Source: Pyrus communis
Lineage: Eukaryota; Streptophyta; Magnoliopsida; Rosales; Rosaceae
Direction: 5' to 3'
Length of the DNA stretch: 64,000 bases
NCBI RefSeq assembly: GCF_963583255.1
Contig: NC_084806.1
Location: 20,750,317-20,814,316, forward strand
The position numbers and the translations under genes were made by a program. A model generated the notes under the pieces. That model saw only the letters and a program-made list of their open reading frames with translations. It was not told the DNA's origin and did no database searches. This document shows, in pieces, positions 46,985 to 58,800 of the stretch. Numbering within the stretch: position 1 is the first letter of the stretch; every line of letters starts with the position of its first letter.

Positions 46985-49477
46985 TGATAGAAGCATATTT
47001 ATGCGCCTTTGTTAGCTAGTTCTTATGCATTTATGTTGTGCTTTCTTACTTAATTTAGTGTTTAAAGTCATTTTCGTGTGTTTATAGGTTCATATGGCTA
47101 AGGATGCAAAAGGATGCCTTTCGGAGCCTTTTGGAGCAAATTAGAGATTGGAATGGATTGCATATGCTTAAAGCCAAGTAGATGGACGAAATTGAAGACC
47201 AAAGGAATGAAAATGAAGAACAAAGAGTTCACATTCATCACCAACACAACCATACATCCACACATTCTTTCTCCATCATTGCCGTGCAAAACACCATCAT
47301 TTCAGCCACATGCACATTCCACTTAATCATTTCAGATTTCCACCATCAACAAAGAACCATTCATTAATCATTTACACTTTAATCATTCAACCACATTCAC
47401 ACATCACCCATTCACCTTTGTGCCATGCTTCTACCTTTGTTCAAGCCCTTCCACATAACCTACCTTCATTCATTCAGAAAAAGCATTCCTTGCCGTGGCT
47501 TACATGCACTTCCCACTACCTTTCATTTCAGCCAAATCACATGCATTCCCACATGCATTTCCACCCACATACACCCATAATCATTCAACACATGCATCCA
47601 TAATCATCTCTCAAAACCGTGCATTTCATGTTCATTCCAACCTTTATTCCACATGCACTCCCTTTAAATAATCAACCCACATGCACCATTCAAACATGAA
47701 CCCATTCACCACCAGAAAACAACCATGCCGTGGGTTCCCATTCCAGATTTCCAACATTCCCTTTTATTTTCTGTCAAAACACATGCATTCCCACCCTTTA
47801 ATCACATGCATTTCTGCCACATGCATCTCCCATCACCATTTCAGCTTTCCACCTAATTCCTAGTCATCATGTTCCCCCCATTTCACCTATAAATAAGCAT
47901 GCATTGCAGCCACAAAACACACACTCTTCCATTTCAGAAAACCATCTCTCATACACATTCATTCACGCCAGAAATTCCTCCCCTCTCTCTAGCACTACCA
48001 TACTTCACCATTCTTCATATTTTCTGCCCAAAAACACTCCTTACCTTCCCCTACATCCATCCCTACCCTAAACACATCCTTCTACATCATCCATAACCCC
48101 CAAAACTCACCAAAACCCCTTGTGCCGCAGCAACTAGAGGAGAAGAGGCCTAAACGTTCATACAATTCAAGATTGAGTTGTTGGAATTTTTAGGTGTACT
48201 TCGATTCTTGTTTTCAATGTTTACTTTGTTATTACTCTCTAAGTTTGTTGTAATCATGAGTGGCTAAACCCCTAATTAGTTAGGGGAAAGTTTGAAGCCA
48301 TGGATATGTTTGAAATATGAATTGATTTCTTCCAATTGTGATTTGTTAATTTGTGATTGCAATTCAATTATCATGTTTATTAAAGACTTGTTTTTGTATG
48401 TTGATTAGGGATGCATACTTAGTCTTCATGCATAAACTCGATGCTAGTTTATAAACGAGTTTCACCTAATCGTCACAAGTTTATAAACATGAGTAGTGAA
48501 GGTTGCTAGTCACAACCGCGTTAATTGAATTCTTGGCAAAAGTATCATGCATTCATAGTTACAATTGCCTCGTCAACACTTATAATTTTCATAGAGCATA
48601 ATGATCTCTCATTGTATCTCTTCTATGCATTCATGTTGAGAACCATTGGAGAATGATTTGAATTGTCGCATGCATCATCCAATTCAATAACTTAAGGAAA
48701 ATTTGAGAGTTAATTAGTGCATCACGGTTAACTTGGGGTGTTGAGCATCATAGTTAATGAAAAACAATTGGAGAATCGATTCATATATAAATGTGTCATG
48801 TGTGGAGAATGGACCTCTAACTAATCCATCCATCATCTTGTTTCTCAAATTCGTTTTACAATCTGTTTCGTTTATTAACTTGTTTTGTTATTTCAATTTT
48901 CGTATAAATCTAAATCCCCCTTTACTTTAATGTCCAATTTAGTTAGAAATCAATTTAGTTTGTGCTTTTTAGTGTTTTGATTCATTTTATTTCCCAATTT
49001 CGTCCAAATTCACCAAACTGCTCAAAACTGCCCAGAAAGTGATTTTAAGGCAGTTTTGAGTGTTTTGGGTGATGTTTGAGTCTTTTGGTTTGTTTTAATG
49101 TTTTAAGTGTTTAGTTTTACATTCTTTGAGTTAGTTTAGTGTTTTAGTTTAGTGTTTTTACATTCTTGAGTCAAGTTATTACTTAATTTCGTCCAAATTT
49201 GTGTTTGTGCTCAAATCTGCCCAGAAAGTGGTTTTTAGGCAGATTTGAGTGTGTTTGTGTTGTTTTGAGTCTTTTGGTTTGTCTTAGTGTTTTAAAGTTT
49301 AGTTTTGCATTCTTTGAGTCTAGTAAGTGTTTTATATTGTGTTCTTACGTTTTTGAGTCAATTTCACATTGATTAGCATCCCTAGTTAATCCCCGGTCTA
49401 GAACGATCCCTATTTGCTCATTTACTACAATTGTCATCCATAGGGTTTAATTTGTGTGTTTAACTATTTTCGCATCA
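46985..49477 (+). mobile_element. AthC 3' LTR
   Basis: 2493 bp, the same length as the 5' LTR. I saw about four substitutions, for example T/C near 37026/47041 and A/G near 39199/49223. Confidence 0.95.
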
Positions 49478-49482
49478 GGCCT
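49478..49482. repeat. TSD (GGCCT) of AthC, right copy
   Basis: Right copy of the AthC target-site duplication. Confidence 0.97.
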
Positions 49483-50943
49483 CCTTCCTATCGAACGTCA
49501 AATGCTTGATGCATCAGCGGAAGGAGCATTGGTGGACAAAACACCAAGGGATGCCAAGGTTCTCATAGCCAACCGAGCGCTCAACGCTCAACAATATGAA
49601 GGAGTGGGCCAAAGGGAAGCCCCACGGCAACAAAGTGTAAATGAGGTGAGTGCTATTTCTGAAATTCAATCACAACTTGCTAATCTTACTTCTCTTGTTT
49701 CTCAGGTTGTGATTGGTCCAAAAGCACAAGAACACCAAGTCTGTGGCGTGTGCTCAATTCAAGGGCATCCATCCGACAAGTGCCCTCAACTAATCGAGAA
49801 TGGTGGGTGGGAATCTGCCAATGCAATTGGTTTCCAAGGACAAAATCAAAACAACCCATACTCGAACACTTACAATGCCGGATGGAGGGACCATCCAAAC
49901 TTCAAATGGAGGGAGCCACAACAAGCTGCCCAACAAGGAGGATTTAGGCCAAACCCCCCTGGTTTTTATTCCAAGCCGTATGCACCCCAACAATCCCAAC
50001 AACCTTCGGCATCATCTCATTCAGGTACGTCTTTGGAAAGTAATCAAGCTATGCAATTACTAACCTCTATTTCGCAGGGGTTGCAAAATCAAAACAACCG
50101 GATAGAAAATAACGAGAAGGAGATGATGGATATGAAGAAACAAATAGGGCAGATTTCTGAGTTCCTTGGATAGATTAGAGAGCAAGGAAAGCTTCCTAGC
50201 TCAACCACAGTCAATCCAAAGGGAGGATTCGAATCCGCCAAGGCCATCACCCTAAGGGGTGGAAAAGAAGTTGGGACCGAGCCAAACAATCCCAAATCTG
50301 CCCAGAAAGTAGATGAAGAGACGACACAACCTGAGGAAGTGTCTAGCTCACCCACGGTGAGGGTGAAAAACCCAATGCCGCAAGCCCCCAATCACCCTAA
50401 CTCGGCCAAATCAGGTAATTTAAGTTCAAATTCATGTACTTCACGTCCTAATCTGCCCAATGTACCTTTTCCTCGCAGGTTCATGCAAGAAAAAAAGGAA
50501 GAAAGCGAGAAGGACATTCTTGAAACGTTCCGGAAGGTGCAAGTGAACATACCGCTTCTCAATGCAATCAAACAGGTTCCAAAGTATGCTAAATTCCTCA
50601 AGGACCTATGCAATACAAAGAGAAGAAGGGCAAACAAAGAGGTAGTGAAGGTAAGCGAGAATGTGTCCGCTGTTTTGCAACGTAAACTGCCTACCAAGTG
50701 CAAAGACCCTGGTAGTTTCACGATTCCTTGTGTGATTGGACATAATCGTTTTGAACATGCCATGCTTGATTTAGGTGCATCCATAAATGTCATGCCTTAT
50801 TCTATTTATGCATCTATGAATTTGGGTGAATTAAAACAAGATGGTGTAATTATACAATTGGCCGATCGTTCTAACGCGTATCCAAAAGGAGTTTTGGAAG
50901 ATGTGCTTGTGCAGGTGAACCATTTAATTTTTCGGCTGATTTC
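49483..50943 (+). pseudogene. AthB gag (3' part) and protease, degraded
   Basis: This continues gag from 36960: [16 protein letters not shown], a zinc knuckle [15 protein letters not shown], then KKQIGQISEFLG. An in-frame TAG at 50171-50173 stands where AthC has Gln. The frame then continues through [15 protein letters not shown] and the protease motif [12 protein letters not shown]. One base is missing near 50931-50935 relative to AthC (LIFPADFYV), ending this frame at 50953. Function is lost. Confidence 0.88.
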
Positions 50944-52534
50944 TATGTCCTAGACATGGAGGATTCAGCCCATTCTACATCTTTGCCGATTCTCCTTGGT
51001 AGGCCATTCATGAAGACGGCCCGAACGAAGATTGATGTATACAAAGGCACCTTGACAATGGAATTTGATGGGGAAGTGATTGATTTTAATATTTCTGAAA
51101 CTATGAGATATCCCGTTGATGACCATTCTTGTTTTTCCATTGATGTTATCGATTCTTTGGCGCAGGTATACCTTGAAGAATTGAACGAGGACGCCCTGGA
51201 AACAACCATCACTAAGGCCATAGAGCGCAAAAATGAAGGATTTGGGCCAATGCAAGGCCACGGCAAGGAGGAGGAATTCTTTGCAATGGGTTCTAGTGAA
51301 GAAATAATTGAGGTTGTGGCAGCCCTTGAGTCATTGCCACAACAATATGGTAAGGTTCCACTCTCACTTTCAAATTCAGTTTCCACTAAGATGCTACCTT
51401 CTGTTGTTCAGGCACCATCGCTTGAACTTAAGCCGTTGCCGGACCATTTGAAGTATGTGTTTTTGGGAAAAGGCGAAACATTGCCCGTCATCATTTCATC
51501 AAGTCTCACGGAAATGGAGGAGGAGAAGCTTGTGAGGGTGCTGCGAGAGCACAAAACGGCCATAGGGTGGACTTTGGCCGACATTAAAGGAATAAGCCCT
51601 ACCACATGCATGCACCGTATACTTCTTGAGGAGGGGGCTAAACCAACTCGAGAGGCTCAACGCCGTCTCAACCCTCCGATGATGGAAGTGGTGAAGAAGG
51701 AAATAATCAAGCTTTTGGATTGCGGAGTGATCTACCCTATCTCCGATAGCCGTTGGGTCTCTCCAGTTCAAGTCGTTCACAAGAAGTCCGGAGTAACTGT
51801 TATCAAGAATGATGAGAATGAGCTCGTGCCTACACGCATTCAGACTGGATGGCGAGTATGTATCGATTACCGGAAGCTAAATGCCATGACTAGGAAAGAT
51901 CACTTTCCTTTGCCATTCATCGACCAGATGCTCGAAAGGTTAGCCGGTCATGCTTTTTACTGTTTTCTTGATGGATACTTTGGATATAACCAAATTGTGA
52001 TAGCCCCGGATGATCAAGAGAAGACCACATTCACATGTCCCTTTGGAACATTTGCTTATCGTCGCATGCCATTTGGCTTATGCAACGCACCGGCCACTTT
52101 CCAAAGGTGTATGGTAAGTATATTTTCCTATTTTGTTGAAAAGATCATTGAGGTTTTCATGGATGATTTCAGTGTATTTGGGAGTTCATTTGATAATTGC
52201 TTGGATAATCTGACCTTAATTTTGAAACGATGTGTTGAAACTAACCTTGTCTTGAATTGGGAGAAATGTCACTTTATGGTGAAACAAGGTATAGTTTTAG
52301 GACATATTGTTTCAGAAAAAGGAATTGAAGTAGATAAATCGAAAATAGACCTTGTACGTCACTTACCCTCTCCTACTTCGGTTAGAGAGGTACGTTCGTT
52401 TCTTGGCCATGCAGGGTTCTATAGGCGTTTTATCAAGGACTTCTCTAAGATGTCCAACCCTCTTTGCCGATTGCTTCAAAAAGATGTGCCATTCAAGTTT
52501 GATGAAGAGTGTAATTCGGCATTTAACCAACTTT
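50944..52534 (+). pseudogene. AthB reverse transcriptase half, cut before RNase H
   Basis: In the shifted frame this continues [19 protein letters not shown], the RT fingers and palm ([33 protein letters not shown]) and the active site [12 protein letters not shown]. It passes the thumb and connection ([20 protein letters not shown]) and stops after AFNQLL at 52534, where a - strand LTR begins. One residue at the DGYSGYNQ position is Phe instead of Ser. The missing continuation (RNase H-integrase) is found on the - strand at 33195-34876. Only about 30 residues would be missing between the two halves. Confidence 0.9.
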
Positions 52535-54552
52535 TGATGTGAGAATTACTTGACACTCAAATTAAACCCTCGTTTGACAATTGTAGTAGAATGGATAAGT
52601 GAGGGATCGTTCTAGACCGGGGATTAGGAGGGCTTGCTAAAACCTTCTAAATTGACTTAAAAACATAAAAACACAATATAAAACACTATTTAATGCTCGA
52701 AGAAAGCAAAACTAAAAATAAGAAAGATTAAGACTAAGACTTCAACGAAATAGGGGGGAATTGGATTTGGACGAATTTAAACTAAAATGAATACTTGGAA
52801 ACAAAACAAATTGTAAATATGGATTTGACGGAAATGAATGGATGGGAAGCTAGCTAAGGGTTCTTTCTCTACACATGATATTTATGCATATGAAACAATT
52901 TCCAGTTATTCCTTCATTGAATTATGAACGACAATGCCCCAAATTAACCGTGACATCACTAGTTAACCCTCAGATTTTCCTTATATTATTGGATTGGATG
53001 GCATCATTCGACAACCCAAAACATTCTCAAAAGTTCCCTACATGTCATCATAATAGAGATACAATCGAAGATCATTAAGAATAATGAAAAGCATAAGCAT
53101 TGACAAAGCATTTGCAACTATGACATCATGTTACTCATGCTAAGAATTAAACTTAACGCGATCGTGACAAGCGACCTTCACTACTTTCAAGTATAAGTTA
53201 GTAACGATTATGTGAAACCTTCTTAAACTTTAGCCACATATTCATGCATGCTAATTAAGTGTCGACCCTCAATCAACAAACACAAATAAGTTAATCATCA
53301 AATAGTTAAGCCAATTGCATTCACGAATCAAGAGTTCATAACCGGAATTCATCAATTCATATCACATAAATAATCATGGTATTGAAATCACCCCTAGCCA
53401 AAAAGGGTTTAGTTCCTCATAACTTTGAAATCAAAGAAACACCTAAACATTCCAACAACTCAAACTTGAATTGTATGAACGTTTAGGCACTCTTCTCTTC
53501 CATTCCTCATATTATAAAACAAAGAGAATTGAATTTAAACATTGAAATCAAAGAAACGCGTAAACATTCCAACAACTCAAACGTGAATTGTATGAACGTT
53601 TAGGCCCTCTTCTCTTCGTCTTCGTTGTAGCACAAGGACTAAGGGATGTTGTTGGTGTGTTGAATGGATTGGGGGATTATGGAAATGGAAGAAATGGAGG
53701 AGAAAGGAAAGGGAATGGTGCAGAAAATGGAGAGACTCACGGCTAGGGAGAAGATGGAAGTGTTTGTGGTGTGTTGTGTATGAAAAAAAATGAGATGTTG
53801 AATGAATGAATGCAAGGGTATTTATAGGAGTAGTGGAGGGAACATATGGCTATATCATTTGTAGGTGAAGTAAGTGTGTGAGGTTGGTGAAGTAAGTGGA
53901 GGTTGTAGGTGAAGTAGGTGGATGTTGTAGGTGAAGTAGGTGGATGTTGTAGGTGAAGTACATGTGTTTAAATGGTTGAAATGTGTAGATGATTATGAGT
54001 GATAAGTGATAAGTGTATGATATGTTAAGTGATAAGTGAATGATTATGATAAGTGATAAATGAATGTATGATATGATAAGTGGTGAATGATATGGGGTGA
54101 ATGATAAGTGGTAAGTGATATGTGATAAGTGATATGTGGTGTGTGATAAGTGATATGTGATAAGTGATTGAGTGTATGATATGATAAGTGGTGAATGATA
54201 TGTGATAAGTGATATGTGGTGTATGATATGTGATAGTGTGGAATGTTGGAATGTTATGCACGGCTAAGGATAAAGGAAAGGTTTAAATGTCCTAAAACTA
54301 AAGGGAACAAGGTTCCAACACTTTGGTCTTTAATTAGGTCTTCAATTTCGTCCAACACTTTGGCTTCAAGCATAAGCTATCCGTCCTTAGCCCAAAAGTG
54401 CTCCAAAAGTCTCCAAAATGCATATTTTTGCTCCTTTAGCCCTTTGGACCTACAAACACACGAAAATAGCTTAAAGTACTAAAATAACTAAAGAAACATA
54501 ACGTAAATGCACGAGAACAAGCTATTTAAGTCGCATGAATATGCTCCTATCA
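52535..54552 (-). mobile_element. AthB 5' LTR
   Basis: TGATGTGAGAATT to GCTCCTATCA in + reading, 2018 bp. It differs from 1828-3838 by one extra 7-bp GATAAGT unit plus several substitutions. Its inner (U5) edge joins RT sequence instead of a PBS, which defines the right edge of the inverted block. Its outer edge carries the AAGGA duplication. Confidence 0.9.
53861..54240. repeat. U3 tandem repeats of AthB 5' LTR
   Basis: The same two repeat types as 3160-3530, with one unit more in the GATAAGT block. Confidence 0.85.
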
Positions 54553-54557
54553 AAGGA
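54553..54557. repeat. TSD (AAGGA), right copy, of AthB
   Basis: Right copy of the 5-bp duplication made by AthB insertion; the left copy is at 1823-1827. Confidence 0.9.
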
Positions 54558-54969
54558 CCCTCTAACTAGCCTTTCACCTTTTTCAATTCACCAAATTTGT
54601 TTTTATAAAGTGTTTTGTGCAAAGTTTCTATTTTAAGTTTTAAATTCGTCAAAAACAATCCCCCTTCCATTGAGTCTTGTTATTTGAGTTAAAATCTGTT
54701 TTCTTTTAGTCTCTTGAGTCAAGTTAAGTCTTATTTTCGTAGAAATCACTTGTTAGGCCTAGAATTGAGTCTTTTTTTATTGTTTGTTGTTGTATTGAGT
54801 GTTTTGAGTTAGTTTTGAGTCTATAGAGTCTAGTTTAGTGTTTTTAAGTCTTATTTGTGTTGGTTAGCATCCCTAGTTAATCCCCGGTCTACAACGATCT
54901 CTACTTACATATATACTACAATTGTTAACATTAGGGTTTAATTTGTATGTCAAGTTAATTTTCACATCA
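54558..54969 (+). mobile_element. AthA 3' LTR, right part (U5)
   Basis: Continuation of 348-1827. It contains the family's AATCCCCGGTCTACAACGAT stretch and ends TTTTCACATCA at 54969. Beyond this, sequence is no longer repeated in the window, so 54970 is the host boundary. Confidence 0.88.
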
Positions 54970-55828
54970 AATAGTGAGTTCAATACTGAATTATTACAAT
55001 TGTCTCAATAGTATAGTTTGGCACAAATTCCCTACTTATACAAACCTTTAGCCTTATCCAACAGAAGTGATACGGAGGAAAAACAGTTTTCCATCAACAC
55101 TTGGAAACAATACATTACTTTTCAGAAACATTATTATTAGTTCTTTTTCGGTAAACAGTGAGACTATAATAACCGTTGATGAACTCATGTAATGAAACTT
55201 TCATTAGCATCCAAATATTGCTATACCCCCAATTTTTCTTCAAATGGTACAAATGGTACATAGTATTGAGTGGTACAAAAAATGAATGATTGAGTGCTAC
55301 ATTTAATGAGAACTATTATTAGCATCTACAAATCTCATTCTACATTCCTCATAAGTGTATTTTTCTTTCTAATTATAAAAAGTTTTGAAGTGCAAAATGA
55401 GATTTTTGAAATGCCAATAACAATTCCCTATTTGATAACGAAACATCTTTCTAAAAAGGAAATTGCATTAAAATTCTGAATGCTTCTTGCATACACAACG
55501 AACAAGCAAAAATCCACGAGATCACTCTCCGAGTCTCTTATACAAAAAAATGTCTTCACTTATTTGAAAACCCTTCTGATACGAAATAGTAGTTCATAAG
55601 AATACAAGCTATTTCGCAGTAACTTCGGCATTAAGATCATTATACGATTTTCAAAAACTGGGTCCAACTCCCAAACTATGCTGTAAAACATTTATCGGTA
55701 CACCAAATGCTTACTTTTCCAATATAATGTGGCTTGAAAGTGATACTCCTCAACTTCAGAGGGGAAAAATGTAACAAGATCGATTGTATTCCGGTTTTCC
55801 ATAGAAATGATCAAAGCGACTGCCCATA
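54970..55828. other. Host flank, 3' side of VDAC
   Basis: AT-rich single-copy sequence between AthA and the VDAC stop codon. Its right end should include the VDAC 3' UTR. No other gene is seen. Confidence 0.6.
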
Positions 55829-58800
55829 TCAAGGCTTGAGCGCGAGGGCAAGACCTACCTTTGGGGATGCATTAAGAGCCTTTGAGTCGTACTCAGTTGA
55901 AACTGTTATTAGTGACTTTGGTCTCCATTCACGCTGCCATAGCAAGCCAGCTTTCCCATTGTCAGAGAACCGTGTTTTTACTACATTGAATGGATCAATT
56001 ACGTGAGAGCTTCCAAGGGTAAAACTGTTCTCGTAGGTGGAAAATCTGTGGGTCAGTTCGGCAGCAACTGTATTTCCATTTAAGGAATCAACAGCATGAA
56101 TGTACGATGCCTTCAATGTCTGTCCTTTGTCCATCCTGCGTCAAAAGAAAAAATGTATTTTCAATTTCAATGCCAATGCACGAAGCAATAAACAGACATA
56201 AAACTACTGTAACACTGAAGAATATCAGGTTTATAAATTCTATCAACGAACTCAAATCAGACTTCATGAAGATTCAACAGTAAGGGCCAAAAACCAAAAA
56301 TTCCCTGCAATCTTGAAGGCTTCATTGTCAGCTCCTGGCCATGAACTTCCGATTTGCTATCATTTCCACTAAAACATATTTTGTAGACCACAACATCACC
56401 TTCACCATCAACTAGGATGTTTGAAGTCGAGATCCGAGTTCCAACAAACTACAGGTGGTAATTTTCCTGGGCTACAGATTCTTCAATCATTTACTGCAAT
56501 CTATGCCATAACTTGAAACAAGAGTATTTGTATGACCTTACACTAAAATTGCTAGAGAATGAGGGGTCCATCCAATCAATTCCCAATTAGCAACTTTGCA
56601 CAAAGATTGCATAATAATGACTTGGGAAATATGATTTGCCACACCCATATCAGACACATGACAAACGCATGTCAATTGCTTATAGCATTATACAATTGAG
56701 AACACACATGAAAGTATATGAGGGGTGCACCAGGATTTCGAGGAAAGCCACGGAATCATACAGACATAAGCTATTAGAACTGGAAGAAAGATAACAAGAA
56801 TAATTACTTCTCCAAACAAGGAAAATGAGTTTTCATTAAGACTTACAGCAAAAGTGCTGCAGAGAAATCTGGCTTGTTAAAGCTGATCCCAGCATTGTAT
56901 TTGGTCAACAAAGAGGATGTTGTGTCAAATCCAATTTCAGCACCCAAACTAAGATCCTTACTTCCAATTGTCCCTGATAGTTCTAAAAGAGGGGTTGGGT
57001 TCAGGCCTATGCTGGAATCAAGGGCCGCATGAGGATGAAGGTATTGCACATCCAGCTATAGTTACATGAAAAAATAGAGTCAAGAAGTGTACCCATAAGC
57101 CTGAATTTGACTTTGATCATCACATACAAACACATCTCTTAAAGCTCAATTTACGAAGAAAAAATATTTTTAACAGACAACGAGAATGAGCTAGTATAAA
57201 TAATCTGTGAAAATAAGGTTTCTTGTTTTAAGGTTCTTGTTTTTGTACTGCTAGCAGAATTTCACTGACCTTGCCAGATTTGTGATCAGGTATTCTGAAG
57301 CTCAATGCTACTTTTGTGCATGGCAAGACATCACTCAGAGTCACTTTTGTAGCTACCTGCAAAGAAATTAAAATGTAAAATTGAAGATACAGTTGTGGTT
57401 AGATAAAGAAGACACAGTAGAGAATGCAAAAAGTGGAGCATAAGGAAAATACTCACAATAACAGTGAGAATATGCCTTTTACTCTCAACAAACACATGGA
57501 AACTCCAAAAATTTATTACAAAATAAAATACTTACATTAGAATAAGTATCAACTTTCACATCCACAGTAGTGTTTCTGCTCTTGTACAGAGTGTTTACAT
57601 CACCAATGAAAATTTCATCCCTCTTCAAACCATTAGCTGTAAGTCCCTGCCAAATTGAAGATTGCAAGCCAGATTAGTCGAATAACTGAGTGCGGAAAAA
57701 TATATCACTAATTTCTAAAATAAAAAAACACATAGCACAAAAGTTTCTTAGTATAAGTCGGCATTAGTTTCTCACATCTCTTAAATGCCCAAAAACACAT
57801 CTTTCCATAACCACTTAAGGAAAAAATACTTATAGAATACAAAGCAGGCAGCAATACTAGGCATCACTACCTATCAAAGGAAAAGAGAAAAGAGCACGAA
57901 CGTATGTGATAAATGACAAGAAAGAACTGCATATACATAAACTCCAAAAGAGAAGAAGGATAATTAGCATTCTTGTTCTCTAACTTGAACCCACAGACGA
58001 GTAATGTTCATTTTGAGTAATAATAGGTCACTACTTACTAAAGGACTGAAAATCAGCAGAAAAGTTTGGCAGGATACAAAGCCTCGAACTGAGACAATGA
58101 TGAGAGAGACATGGCAGTATGCTCACGACAAAATGTGAATTATATTGCCACACATTGGCATTAAAATTTTTAAGGCTATGTTTGGGTAAGGGACTTCCAA
58201 GTCCCAAGGGAGTGAGACCAAGTTGTTAAGAAATGGACTGGAAAATGTTAGATAGAGCCTAGAGGGGATTTGGAATGCCCTCCATGAGCAAGACAAAGAC
58301 ATGTGAGATGGATTTGCAAATCCCTACTTGGATGTTGTCATTTGCAAACCCTCCCATATATCTTAGTCATGCTCATGGAGGGCTTTCCTAATTGCCTCTA
58401 TCTAAATTTTTGTGATCCATTCCTTGCTAACTTAGCTTCAATCCCTCATCCAAACATATCCTTAAGGAGTCCCAACCACAAGAGAAAAATATTGTGAACA
58501 AGAGAAACCAATATCCTAGCTGATTTAGGTTCCTTTTGCATGCTGGTAAGTATCAGTGGTAGAAAATAAGATGTGGGCACAACATATCTAAAGTTTCGTG
58601 TTTCACATCAATTTAAGACATTATTACAGGAATCTTAGCAAACAGATTCTAGGCATTAATACAATTCTCAGATCTACGCATGCACTCAAACCTGTCTTAA
58701 CATCAGATGTAGCTGAATAAAGTAGATTTGCCAATGTTACGCAAACACACACAAGTGTCATGTTGGGTATGAAAGCTTGGATGTATAATCATTGGCAGTT

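Larger units (their letters stand above)
36961..49477 (+). mobile_element. AthC, intact Athila-like Ty3/gypsy element
   Basis: 12,517 bp with two 2493-bp LTRs (about four differences by eye), tRNA-Asp-type PBS, one open gag-pol ORF, conserved post-pol motif, 1.9-kb non-coding region, polypurine tract and a GGCCT duplication. All parts expected for self-driven transposition are present. It inserted into gag of AthB in the same orientation as that inverted gag. Confidence 0.95.
1828..54552 (-). mobile_element. AthB, rearranged Athila-like element containing nested insertions
   Basis: The boundaries are two related - strand LTRs (1828-3838 and 52535-54552) flanked by AAGGA. The pieces belonging to AthB itself are the 3' non-coding region, antisense ORF, RNase H-integrase (two copies), a partial LTR, a PBS, and gag-PR-RT lying in inverted orientation. 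AthD and AthC, plus an extra truncated LTR, interrupt it. By eye its two LTRs differ by about seven or eight substitutions and one 7-bp repeat unit, more than I saw for AthC, AthD or Chr. That fits it being the older host of the nest. The gag and RT parts contain a stop and a frameshift, so it is not autonomous now. Confidence 0.85.

Noticed and set aside
36245..52534. A separate + strand Athila element with its own insertion
   Set aside because: Its LTR is incomplete, it has no 3' LTR or TSD, and its Pol stops where the - strand fragment begins; an inverted block of AthB explains more.
58303..58497. 64-codon ORF in a VDAC intron
   Set aside because: It lies inside the MITE-like insert and has no recognisable feature.
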